A DNA stretch of 15,438 nucleotides from Bacteroidales bacterium UBA4912 (GCA_002398875.1 DHCC01000080.1:1-15438); one strand, 5' to 3'; positions 7,179-15,162 are shown, counted from the first letter of the stretch. The notes: generated from the letters alone by a model not told the origin. Program-made: numbers and translations.

Positions 7179-9188
7179 TTATTTCAACATATTTTCTAGC
7201 ATAGCCAATTGATCCCTAAGCTGTGCAGCTTCAAGGAACTCTAGCTTTTTGGCAGCAGCAAGCATCGCTTTGCGTGTTTGTTCAATTTTAATCTTCAGGT
7301 CGTCCTTAGTAGCATATTCACTAATTGATTCAGCTGCTAATGATGAGTAGTCCGGCTCAATATAAGCCTTAGCTTCAATAGTAGATTTATATTCCTTACT
7401 AAGAGCAGAAGAATGACCTTTTCTGATCTGCATAGGTATAATGCCATGTTCTTCATTATACTGCATCTGTTTTTCGCGTCGACGATTAGTCTCATCAATG
7501 GTCATCTGCATACTTTGTGTAATTTTATCTGCATAGAAAATAACCTTACCATTCACGTTTCGTGCAGCACGGCCGGCAGTTTGTGTAAGTGAGCGATGTG
7601 AACGAAGAAAGCCCTCTTTATCGGCATCAAGAACAGCCACTAGCGACACTTCAGGCAGGTCAAGACCTTCTCTTAAAAGATTCACACCAATTAAAACATC
7701 AAAAATACCACTGCGCAAATCATCCATAATCTTCACTCTTTCGAGCGTTTCAACATCAGAGTGGATATAATTACAACGCACTCCGTTATTTGTCAGATAG
7801 TCAGTGAGCTCCTCAGCCATCCTTTTCGTGAGTGTAGTTACTAAAACTCTTTCATCTTTCTCCGTCCTTTGCTGAATTTCTTCCATCAGATCATCAATCT
7901 GATTCATACTTGGCCTGACATCAATTGGCGGATCAAGCAAACCGGTGGGTCGTATCAGCTGGTCAACCACAACTCCTTCAGACTTCTCCAATTCATAATC
8001 AGCAGGTGTTGCACTCACAAAGATTATCTCGGGTGTTAATGCTTCAAATTCCTCAAATTTAAGAGGTCTGTTATCAATTGCGGCAGGAAGGCGAAATCCG
8101 TACTCCACAAGATTTATCTTACGCGAGTGGTCCCCACCGTACATTGCACGTATCTGAGGTATAGTAACATGACTCTCATCTATAACGGTAAGATAATCCT
8201 CCGGGAAAAAGTCAAGCAGACAGAATGGTCTAGTACCCGGCTCTCTTCCGTCAAAATATCGCGAATAGTTTTCAATCCCCGAGCAGTAACCAATCTCCTT
8301 AATCATCTCAACATCATAAGTAACCCTTTCATATAATCTTTTTGCCTCCAAAGGCTTACCAATTTCCTTAAAAAATTCTACCTGATTACCCATATCAATA
8401 AGGATCTCATCAACAGCACGGTTTATTCTTTCCTGAGTAGTAACAAAAAGGTTGGCAGGAAAAATGCGGTAAGAGTCCAGTCTCTCAGTAGTAATACCCG
8501 TAAGCGGGTCTACTGTCTCCACACTTTCTATCTCATCACCCCAGAAAATAACCCTTATTATATAATCATGATAAGCAAGAAACACATCAACAGTATCACC
8601 TTTCACCCGGAAATTTCCGCGGTCAAAGTCAGCAGTCTCGTTTCTAGAGTACAAACTGTTCACCAGTAGACGCAAGAAATGATCGCGGTCAATCTTTTGC
8701 CCAACACTTACATCTACAGTAGTCTTTTGAAAATCCTCAGGGTTCCCGATTCCATACAAGCATGAAACAGACGAAACAACTATCACATCGCTCCTTCCCG
8801 ATAGCAAAGAAGAGGTTGCGGCAAGCCGCAGTTTTTCTATCTCATCATTTATGGAAAGGTCCTTTTCAATATATGTGTCAGTTGTAGGAAGATATGCTTC
8901 AGGCTGATAATAATCATAATAAGAAACAAAATACTCTACCGCATTATTTGGGAAAAAACTCTTGAACTCACTGTATAGTTGAGCTGCAAGTGTTTTATTA
9001 TGACTCAGTACAAGTGTAGGTTTATTTATCTGTTGAATAACGTTTGCGATAGTAAAAGTCTTACCTGACCCCGTTACACCCAAAAGAGTCTGGTAAGGCA
9101 CTTTCTGCTGAAGACCCTCAACCAGAGCTTTGATTGCATCAGGCTGATCTCCGGTAGGTTTAAAATCAGATGTAAGCTGGAATTGCAT
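7179..9188 (-). CDS. uvrB: Excinuclease ABC subunit B
   Basis: Damage-verification helicase subunit of nucleotide excision repair: it receives DNA from UvrA and recruits UvrC. The 669-residue protein is full length. Motifs in order: Walker A GVTGSGKT (37-44), the beta-hairpin element YYDYYQPEAY (90-99) that is inserted between DNA strands, Walker B-like DESH (337-340), SATPADYE, helicase motifs V and VI (NLLREGLDLPEVSLV and QTAGRAARNVNGK), and a C-terminal UVR domain over the last ~42 residues (KIKIEQTRKAML onward) that contacts UvrC. The start MQFQLTSDFKPTGDQP is the standard N-terminus. It lies 12 bases downstream of the zinc-ribbon membrane protein gene and 15 bases upstream of fhs, so it is probably transcribed from the promoter region near 10390. 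Nothing unusual in the protein. Confidence 0.98.
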   Translation of the reverse strand: MQFQLTSDFKPTGDQPDAIKALVEGLQQKVPYQTLLGVTGSGKTFTIANVIQQINKPTLVLSHNKTLAAQLYSEFKSFFPNNAVEYFVSYYDYYQPEAYLPTTDTYIEKDLSINDEIEKLRLAATSSLLSGRSDVIVVSSVSCLYGIGNPEDFQKTTVDVSVGQKIDRDHFLRLLVNSLYSRNETADFDRGNFRVKGDTVDVFLAYHDYIIRVIFWGDEIESVETVDPLTGITTERLDSYRIFPANLFVTTQERINRAVDEILIDMGNQVEFFKEIGKPLEAKRLYERVTYDVEMIKEIGYCSGIENYSRYFDGREPGTRPFCLLDFFPEDYLTVIDESHVTIPQIRAMYGGDHSRKINLVEYGFRLPAAIDNRPLKFEEFEALTPEIIFVSATPADYELEKSEGVVVDQLIRPTGLLDPPIDVRPSMNQIDDLMEEIQQRTEKDERVLVTTLTKRMAEELTDYLTNNGVRCNYIHSDVETLERVKIMDDLRSGIFDVLIGVNLLREGLDLPEVSLVAVLDADKEGFLRSHRSLTQTAGRAARNVNGKVIFYADKITQSMQMTIDETNRRREKQMQYNEEHGIIPMQIRKGHSSALSKEYKSTIEAKAYIEPDYSSLAAESISEYATKDDLKIKIEQTRKAMLAAAKKLEFLEAAQLRDQLAMLENMLK

Positions 9189-9200
9189 ATCTTTTAATAA

Positions 9201-10352
9201 TCAAGGTGATCCTGGAAATGGTTTAGATTCAAAAATACTTATAATCTCAAATTCAGAATTCATTTCAATGTGGGCAATATACCCCGGCAAATTAACAGTG
9301 GTACCGTTTTCTGTGTATGACTTAAAAAGTGGGACATTTACCTTAAACTTACCATTTGATTCTCTTACATACTGTATACCTTCAAGATTGGGCTCAAAAC
9401 TAAAACGACGGCTACCAATCTGTGCAGCTGTAACCATAAGCTCACCGGTAATTCTCTCTCTGGTTGAACCTCCTGAGTCAAAAAACCTGAAGACCTCAGG
9501 TGCTAGATAATCATACATACCTTTATGATTTATCTGAGATAGTGAAACGTAAAATCCATTTACAGTTGAGCGAATACTGTCCATTTCGGTACTGTTTACG
9601 GGAGTCGACTGAAAAAGCATTTCATATCTTTTTGAGGCCTCATACATATAATCCCCATTTAATGATCCGCTCTGTGAATCACTTATATATTCAGAGTATG
9701 ATTCAACACTATTTAATTTTAGAGCCGACATCCATGATATAGAGTCAATTCTCATTCTGACTAACGGCATATAAGGACTGTTTTCATATTGTCTTGTAAA
9801 GCTTGCAAGCTCTTCCAGGTTTTCTGAAGCCTTCAATCTTTCCCATGTAACAGCCTCATTTTCTTTCAATTTCATTAGTCCGGCCTGGGCATCATCAAAA
9901 TGAATACCATCGGGATGTGACTCGATATAATCAAGATAACTACTCACGCTGTTTTCATTAACAGCTGCATCCCATGCTCTCTGTTCCAGAGCTTTAGAAT
10001 GAATTGTTTTATTGTATATAAGAAATGCTCCTATCAATATTATTACCCCGATAAGAATCCACAACAAAGAAATTCCTGATCTTTTACTCTTTTTCGCATA
10101 CTTGCTCTCAACTGAACCGTAATTATAAGGAGACATTCCTTTATCTTTTTTTTCAACTGCACCCCTGTTTTCGTGTAATGATTTATCGTCAGATCCTATT
10201 GCCTCCTCTTCAACCACAGTTTTATCTGCATTCAACTCACCTCTTTCGTGAATATTAATCTCAAAATCAGTGTTTATCTTTTTTGAGCAATCATCACAAA
10301 ACAGTGAGTCTTCAGGTTTATATTTTCCGCAAAGAGGGCAAATCAGGGACAT
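9201..10352 (-). CDS. Zinc-ribbon, single-TM protein with helical repeats; function unknown
   Basis: I do not recognise a named family. The 383 residues show a modular plan. The N-terminal zinc ribbon has C5-x2-C8 (CPLC) and C19-x2-C22 (CDDC). A low-complexity, charged linker (30-90) follows. One membrane helix sits at about 94-113 after a basic stretch (K84-R91), predicting zinc ribbon inside and the rest outside the cytoplasm. Next come three related helical units, each starting at a Trp (W127, W170, W207), of the form W..A...NS..SY..YI. The first and third units match best. The C-terminal ~110 residues (from ~270) are beta-rich with an NTF2-like feel, ending in proline-glycine-rich FPGSP. 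It is the first gene of a likely operon with uvrB (12-base gap) and fhs. Inference: an envelope-associated sensor or scaffold; the link to DNA repair may be only positional. Confidence 0.75.
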   Translation of the reverse strand: MSLICPLCGKYKPEDSLFCDDCSKKINTDFEINIHERGELNADKTVVEEEAIGSDDKSLHENRGAVEKKDKGMSPYNYGSVESKYAKKSKRSGISLLWILIGVIILIGAFLIYNKTIHSKALEQRAWDAAVNENSVSSYLDYIESHPDGIHFDDAQAGLMKLKENEAVTWERLKASENLEELASFTRQYENSPYMPLVRMRIDSISWMSALKLNSVESYSEYISDSQSGSLNGDYMYEASKRYEMLFQSTPVNSTEMDSIRSTVNGFYVSLSQINHKGMYDYLAPEVFRFFDSGGSTRERITGELMVTAAQIGSRRFSFEPNLEGIQYVRESNGKFKVNVPLFKSYTENGTTVNLPGYIAHIEMNSEFEIISIFESKPFPGSP

Positions 10353-10387
10353 ATAACTTACTTATAGTAATTAATTCAATCTCCTTA

Positions 10388-10395
10388 CAAAGATA
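10388..10395 (-). promoter_or_regulatory. -7 box for the zinc-ribbon/uvrB/fhs operon
   Basis: On the minus strand the sequence reads TATCTTTG, a full match to TAnnTTTG, 35 bases upstream of the start codon at 10352. The upstream element is weak: ATTG at 10422-10419, a few bases further away than ideal. Transcription would start near 10384. Confidence 0.55.
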
Positions 10396-10404
10396 CCTTT
10401 TGTG

Positions 10405-10435
10405 TTTGACATGAGAAACAATTTTTGTACTTTTG
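10405..10435 (+). promoter_or_regulatory. Bacteroidetes-type promoter of the Dna2-like gene
   Basis: TTTG at 10405-10408 and TACTTTTG at 10428-10435 are separated by 19 bases, matching the Bacteroidetes -33/-7 consensus and spacing. The predicted start site is near 10439, leaving a leader of about 28 bases before the ATG at 10467. The 14-base string TTTTTGTACTTTTG recurs exactly upstream of the tRNA-Gln gene (15012-15025). Confidence 0.75.
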
Positions 10436-10466
10436 AATCTGGTCCTTACACTTCCTTTAATAAAAT

Positions 10467-13400
10467 ATGAGTTCAAATTTATCGTTAAATGATCCTGAAA
10501 TTATTCAGGTGCAGCTGCTTAAAACCGACCATGACAAAAAACTATTAATCTGCTTCGTTAAGGACGAGACTGAGAATCACTGTATTGTAAGATATGATGT
10601 TAGTCCCGACAACTCTGCATTCAACTCTTCCGCAGAGCTGTTTTGGGAAGGAGCAAAACTCAACCTTATAAACTCATATAAAGATGAGAACGGATTTCTT
10701 GTCCCTACTTATGTAATTCTTGAGCCCGATTATCTTATCGATGCATCTGCCATTGCTGAGTGTTTTCAGGACTTTCTTATCTCTCCGATGCACTTTTTCC
10801 GCAACAGGTTTGAAGTTATGGAAAACCGTTCATATCTGCTTCTTGGAAACCTTGCCAACTTCTTCCTCGACGAGCTGGTGTTCGCCGATGAGTTAGATAA
10901 TGTCTCTTTCGATAAAGTCTTCCTTAAGTCATTCAGGCAACTGCCTTTTGAATATTCAAGCTGTGAGGATATATACTCCGAGAGTGATTTCCGTGAGTTT
11001 ATGAAAAAGGCACGTCAACTGTTCAATAATATCAAACGCGTTATTCGCAATGATTTCCCTAAACTGGGGATTAATGTGAATTACTGTACCCTGGAACCCT
11101 CATTCTTCAGTGTAAAGTATGGCTTTCAGGGGAGGCTCGACCTGCTTTACACGAATCCGGTTAATAATGATGCAAGAATTGTGGAACTTAAATCTGGCCG
11201 GCTACCCTACCCTGCATATAACTCTTCAAAGATTACGCTTAATCATAAAGTGCAGACTTATGTTTACCGCCTTATGATAGACAGCGTTTTCAGTGACAAA
11301 AAACAGAATCTGGAAGCATCAATTTTGTACGCTTCAGGAAATAATCCGGGAGAAAATATCAGAAAGGCAAATATAGACGGTGATCTTGAAAAGTCTATTC
11401 TAAATCTTCGCAATCTGATTATTATTAATGAGCACAAAATAATTTCAGGTGATACAGACTCTGTTGAATCTATTTTTAAATCAATATTCTATGAAACAGA
11501 TACTGAAAATAGAATTCCTGATTTCTTCCGCTATAAAATAGAGAGACTCAAAAATGTTTTTTCGCAATGCAGCGAAATCGAAAAGTTATATTTCTACAGA
11601 TTTACACAATTCATCTCCAGAGAGTTATATCATCACAAAACAGGTGATGTGGATTATGAGACTCCTACAGGGATGGCCTCTTTGTGGAACAGCAGTTTTG
11701 ATGAACGTGCAGAAACACTTAATGTACTTTACAATTTAACTATTACCGACATTGATGACTCTGCAAATAATATGACAATTGTTTTCAGCAGGTCTCAATC
11801 CGACCGTGAAAATGAAAATCATAATACAAAAAACATTGTCAATTTCCGTGAAGGTGATATCTGTATTGTTTATCCCAGGAAAAATGAAAATGATACTGTT
11901 CTGAACAAACAGATTTTGAAAGGTACAATTGTTCAGATAAAAACGGGTAAAGTGGAAGTAAGGTTCAGATACAAACAAAAAAACCGCCATTATTTTGATG
12001 ATAATCTATTATGGGCTATAGAGCATGACTCACTCGACTCATCGCTCAACAGCATGTATAAGAGTCTTTTTAGTTTTATTACAGCTTCAAAACAAAAAAG
12101 AGATTTGTTGTTGGGTATAAATCAGCCGGGATATATTAATAATGCAACTACAACCAAAAAAAATATAAGTTCCGATAATAAACAAGTAACATTTGGTAAT
12201 AAAAATATCTCTTATCCTGAAAACATTATCAGTCAAGCTCTTAATGCTAAAGATTATTTCCTGATTGTGGGACCTCCGGGAACAGGCAAGACTTCAATAT
12301 TTGCAAGGCGGCTGATTGAAGAGTACTACAAAAAGCCTGATACAAATCTCATGGTTATTGCATATACCAACCGGGCAGTTGATGAACTCTGCGCTGCTAT
12401 AAATGCTGCTTTTGGATGCAGCAATGGCGATTGTGATAAGTATATACGTGTAGGCAGTGAGCTGTCGTGTGACAATGCTTATCAGCACAGACTGCTGCAG
12501 AAAGTATCAGAAAAAGCACCTGACAGGGAATCACTTCGAAAGGAAATAAATGATACACGTATATTTATTTCAACTCTGGCCTCCATCACGGGCAAGATGG
12601 AACTGTTTTCGCTCAAACAGTTTCAGGTTGCAATTATTGATGAAGCATCACAGATACTGGAGCCTCAGATAATAGGATTGCTTCCTCTGTTTGATAAGTT
12701 TATAATGATTGGTGACCATAATCAGCTTGCAACTATTGTACTTCAGGAAGAGGAAAAGTCCGTAATAAACGAAATACAATTACGGGAAATCGGCATAACT
12801 GATTGTCGCGAATCACTATTCGAAAGACTTTTGCGCAGGTGTAAGTCACAAGGCTGGACTGACTCATTCACTCAGCTCACTCATCAGGGTAGGATGCATA
12901 ATGAAATTGCGGCATTTCCGTCAACTTATTTCTATTCTGAAAACCTGTTTCCTGCTCTTGACTGGCAAACAGAGGAGTGGAGTTTGAGTAACGTCAATGG
13001 CAATTTATATGATAAATATATTGCCACAAAGAGAACTGTTTTATTTTCAACCGAAAGAAAAGAGAATAATACCATATCAAATAAGATCAACCAAAATGAA
13101 GCTGAAATCATTTCAAAAATTATTGAATCAATTAGAAGAGTTTATAATGATAATAACATCTCTTATGACAGCAGTAAGATTGGTATTATTGCCCCCTACC
13201 GAAATCAGATAGCGCTTATCAGACACAAGCTGTCAGAAGCAGGGATTCTCGACTATGAGAATATAATGATTGATACAGTGGAGCGTTTTCAAGGGAGTCA
13301 GCGCGACGTTATTATTGTTTCCTTTTGTATAAATCAACCCGACCAATTCAGATATCTGTGCAACCTGAATCATGACGGAACTGTAGACCGTAAGTTGAAT

Positions 13401-13520
13401 GTTGCATTAACCCGTGCGCGACAGCAGCTTTTCCTTGTAGGTAATGCCCAAATATTATTAAAGCATCCAATATATGAATCACTTGTAAATTTCCACAGGG
13501 ATAATTTAGTCGTGTTGTAA
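10467..13520 (+). CDS. Dna2-like protein: RecB-type nuclease plus SF1 helicase
   Basis: A 1017-residue cytoplasmic protein predicted to unwind and cleave DNA with free ends or flaps. The N-terminal part resembles Dna2 (LEPDYLIDASAIAECF, residues ~86-100). The nuclease motifs are D225 (QGRLDLL), E240-x-K242 (VELKSG) and Q263-x3-Y267 (HKVQTYVY), i.e. PD-(D/E)XK of the RecB type. The motif I histidine seems replaced: GNLAN has N131 where GxxxH is usual. A beta-barrel-like region (~475-520) precedes the SF1B helicase: Walker A GPPGTGKT (602-609), DEAS (725-728), GDHNQL (749-754), a motif like VERFQGSQRDV, and motif VI with NVALTRAR (978-985). C99 and C368 are the only Cys near the expected Fe-S positions, so an Fe-S cluster is unlikely. 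It has its own promoter and is divergent from the uvrB operon. Family call good; biological role not shown. Confidence 0.85.
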   Translation: MSSNLSLNDPEIIQVQLLKTDHDKKLLICFVKDETENHCIVRYDVSPDNSAFNSSAELFWEGAKLNLINSYKDENGFLVPTYVILEPDYLIDASAIAECFQDFLISPMHFFRNRFEVMENRSYLLLGNLANFFLDELVFADELDNVSFDKVFLKSFRQLPFEYSSCEDIYSESDFREFMKKARQLFNNIKRVIRNDFPKLGINVNYCTLEPSFFSVKYGFQGRLDLLYTNPVNNDARIVELKSGRLPYPAYNSSKITLNHKVQTYVYRLMIDSVFSDKKQNLEASILYASGNNPGENIRKANIDGDLEKSILNLRNLIIINEHKIISGDTDSVESIFKSIFYETDTENRIPDFFRYKIERLKNVFSQCSEIEKLYFYRFTQFISRELYHHKTGDVDYETPTGMASLWNSSFDERAETLNVLYNLTITDIDDSANNMTIVFSRSQSDRENENHNTKNIVNFREGDICIVYPRKNENDTVLNKQILKGTIVQIKTGKVEVRFRYKQKNRHYFDDNLLWAIEHDSLDSSLNSMYKSLFSFITASKQKRDLLLGINQPGYINNATTTKKNISSDNKQVTFGNKNISYPENIISQALNAKDYFLIVGPPGTGKTSIFARRLIEEYYKKPDTNLMVIAYTNRAVDELCAAINAAFGCSNGDCDKYIRVGSELSCDNAYQHRLLQKVSEKAPDRESLRKEINDTRIFISTLASITGKMELFSLKQFQVAIIDEASQILEPQIIGLLPLFDKFIMIGDHNQLATIVLQEEEKSVINEIQLREIGITDCRESLFERLLRRCKSQGWTDSFTQLTHQGRMHNEIAAFPSTYFYSENLFPALDWQTEEWSLSNVNGNLYDKYIATKRTVLFSTERKENNTISNKINQNEAEIISKIIESIRRVYNDNNISYDSSKIGIIAPYRNQIALIRHKLSEAGILDYENIMIDTVERFQGSQRDVIIVSFCINQPDQFRYLCNLNHDGTVDRKLNVALTRARQQLFLVGNAQILLKHPIYESLVNFHRDNLVVL

Positions 13521-13613
13521 TTGATCATTCTGAGCCTTACTCTCACTCTATAAATTTCTATCCTTAATAATTTACGACAAATAAGTCTTTTTTTAGTTTT
13601 TGTATATTTTTTA

Positions 13614-13621
13614 TATATTTG
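13614..13621 (+). promoter_or_regulatory. -7 box upstream of the NnrS-like gene
   Basis: TATATTTG fully matches TAnnTTTG, 31 bases before the ATG at 13653, in a very AT-rich 132-base gap. At the ideal -33 position only T-rich sequence is present, so the upstream element is poor. The rest of this gap shows no gene and no convincing terminator for the helicase gene. Confidence 0.45.
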
Positions 13622-13652
13622 CTTTTTAAAAATTACAGCAATCAGGATCGTT

Positions 13653-14963
13653 ATGAACAACAATCACACTATACACCACTATTTTTTCATTAGTGCACTG
13701 GCCACAATATTCACATTGGGATGTCTATGGGGAGCAATCAATCTTTTATTAATAGGATTTGAGGAAAGTTTTCATGGTATCGACTATTCATGGGTACTCG
13801 CCCACGGGCATGCAATGGTATTTGGTTTTGTTGGCCTGTTTATTATGGGCTTTTCTTACCGTGCATTACCGCACTTTATGAAAACAACTCTGTGGAAACC
13901 AAAATTAGCTCTTTCAACACTGCCGATTATGATCTTTGGCATACTGCTTCAAGCTTATGCGCATGTTATAGCACCCCGTCAACCCTACTTGTTACTTGGA
14001 ATTTCAGCCGGCATAATACAAATAATTGCTGTCGTAATTTTCGCTCTGGTGATAGCACGAACTATGCAAAGTGCCACTACCAGAGGTAGTAGTGCAGGAC
14101 TCTCAATTGCTGCACTCGGTTGGTTTCTTATCGCTGCAATATTAAATCCTGTAATATTCTGGTTATTTGAGTCGCCCTCAACTCAGGAGGAGTTTCTCTT
14201 TAATGTTTCTTCATTCAACATACCCTATCGCGATATCCAGACACTGGGAATTGCCGTTATGATGATACTTGGAGTATCACTGCACATTCTGCCGCACGCT
14301 TACGGGTTTAGGGAGCCTACTAAACGATGGAGAAACTTTTTGTTGTGGGGTGTAAACGGAGCTATTCTTTTCGGAGTGATATCTTTCACGGCAGGAATGA
14401 CTACGGGAGTGCATTGGTGGCATGCTGCAAACGGCATAACATATATTATTCTTCTTGTAGCAGCAATCGGAACTCCAATACAGTTTCGACTTTTCAGTAA
14501 GGTACAAAGTGGAAATAGCGACCGAAGCCTGAAATTTATAAGAGCTGCTTACATCTGGTTTATAGTGGCAATGCTGCTTCTGGCATTTGGTCCCTATTAC
14601 ATGTTTGGAATCTATCTGCCTATGACGGGAGGAGAGAATCCATTTTCTCATGCCTACTTTGGAGCCTATCGCCATGCACTGACTGTCGGATTTATCATGA
14701 TGATGATTGTAGCTGTCTCCAGTAAAATTATACCCGGGTTTGCAGGTCTTGATATCAGGAAAACAAATTCACTTTGGATCGTCTTTATCCTCCTCAACCT
14801 CGGCAACACCTGGCGCATCACCTCTCAGATATTAACCGATTTTTATCCCGAAGCTTTTAGTTTTATCGGTGTTTCAGGCATTATTGAACTTATAGCCCTT
14901 GGATTATGGGGCTACGAAATGATCCGATATATACGGACCGGTAAACGTATTAGGATGAATTAG
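13653..14963 (+). CDS. NnrS / haem-copper oxidase subunit I-like membrane protein
   Basis: A 436-residue inner-membrane protein with about twelve hydrophobic helices and no signal peptide. The segment LAHGHAMVFGFVGLFIMG (H51, H53) and the late segment YRHALTVGFIMMMIVA (H341) resemble the paired His-rich helices of NnrS, a haem- and copper-containing protein tied to nitric-oxide stress; the architecture also recalls subunit I of haem-copper oxidases. Other candidate ligands are H74, H211, H215, H254, H257 and H333. Three ungapped copies of G-x7-G/A-x-S-x4-P occur at G58, G199 and G346, with H53, D194 and H341 five residues before. No partner oxidase subunit is present beside it, so a stand-alone NnrS-like role is more likely than a respiratory oxidase. 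It has its own -7 box and is followed by an AT-rich hairpin. Family placement is moderate; function is inferred. Confidence 0.65.
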   Translation: MNNNHTIHHYFFISALATIFTLGCLWGAINLLLIGFEESFHGIDYSWVLAHGHAMVFGFVGLFIMGFSYRALPHFMKTTLWKPKLALSTLPIMIFGILLQAYAHVIAPRQPYLLLGISAGIIQIIAVVIFALVIARTMQSATTRGSSAGLSIAALGWFLIAAILNPVIFWLFESPSTQEEFLFNVSSFNIPYRDIQTLGIAVMMILGVSLHILPHAYGFREPTKRWRNFLLWGVNGAILFGVISFTAGMTTGVHWWHAANGITYIILLVAAIGTPIQFRLFSKVQSGNSDRSLKFIRAAYIWFIVAMLLLAFGPYYMFGIYLPMTGGENPFSHAYFGAYRHALTVGFIMMMIVAVSSKIIPGFAGLDIRKTNSLWIVFILLNLGNTWRITSQILTDFYPEAFSFIGVSGIIELIALGLWGYEMIRYIRTGKRIRMN

Positions 14964-14983
14964 CGTAATTATGTATGAAATTT

Positions 14984-15005
14984 TTATCAAAACATTTTTT
15001 GATAA
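14984..15005 (+). terminator. Perfect 9-bp AT-rich inverted repeat between the NnrS-like gene and tRNA-Gln
   Basis: TTATCAAAA (14984-14992) and TTTTGATAA (14997-15005) form a perfect stem around a CATT loop, 20 bases after the stop at 14963. TCACA and then six T residues follow. The stem has only one G-C pair, so it could be a weak terminator or a protein-binding palindrome. It partly covers the region where the tRNA promoter's -33 element would lie. Confidence 0.45.
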
Positions 15006-15017
15006 TCACATTTTTTG

Positions 15018-15025
15018 TACTTTTG
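15018..15025 (+). promoter_or_regulatory. -7 box of the tRNA-Gln gene
   Basis: TACTTTTG fits TAnnTTTG and lies 20 bases before the tRNA 5' end. The 14-base string 15012-15025 is identical to that at the Dna2-like gene promoter. The nearest upstream TTTG (14998-15001) is 16 bases away, shorter than the ideal 19. Confidence 0.6.
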
Positions 15026-15045
15026 CACCATCAAACAGAATTAAC

Positions 15046-15116
15046 TGTCTTATGGTGTAACGGTAGCACAACAGATTCTGGTCCTGTTTGTCCAGGTTCG
15101 AATCCTGGTAAGACAA
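15046..15116 (+). tRNA. tRNA-Gln (anticodon CUG)
   Basis: A full cloverleaf of 71 nt is visible without an encoded CCA end. Acceptor TGTCTTA (15046-15052) pairs with TAAGACA (15109-15115), discriminator A15116. The D stem is GTG/CAC, the anticodon stem 15071-15075 with 15083-15087, and the T arm is CCAGG-TTCGAAT-CCTGG (15092-15108). The seven-base anticodon loop is TTCTGGT, placing CTG at 15078-15080, which reads CAG glutamine codons. The pair closing the anticodon loop (31-39) is A-C, a mismatch; a UUG isoacceptor would normally have A-U there. Confidence 0.93.
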
Positions 15117-15123
15117 CAACACT

Positions 15124-15162
15124 AACGGCGTATCTAGCATATTATCAGCTATTTGCGCCGTT
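15124..15162 (+). terminator. Candidate terminator after tRNA-Gln
   Basis: AACGGCG (15124-15130) is complementary to CGCCGTT (15156-15162), with a nested TAGC/GCTA stem inside the 25-base loop. It begins eight bases after the tRNA. The following sequence (GCTATTTCT) is only moderately T-rich, so efficiency as an intrinsic terminator is uncertain. Confidence 0.4.

Noticed and set aside
9201..13520. Possible defence island made of the zinc-ribbon protein and the nuclease-helicase
   Set aside because: The two genes are divergent, not one operon, and the flanking genes are housekeeping (uvrB, fhs, tRNA). No methylase, toxin, integrase or phage gene is present.
13370..13663. 97-codon open frame on the minus strand across the helicase 3' end and the following gap
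   Set aside because: It overlaps the strongly supported helicase motif VI region and its product is Lys/Arg/Ile-rich with no domain; it is probably a chance frame in AT-rich DNA.
13653..14963. Complete terminal oxidase (cbb3 or nitric-oxide reductase) locus
   Set aside because: Only one polytopic subunit is present, with no cytochrome c subunit or CuA protein gene beside it; the His pattern fits a stand-alone NnrS-like protein better.
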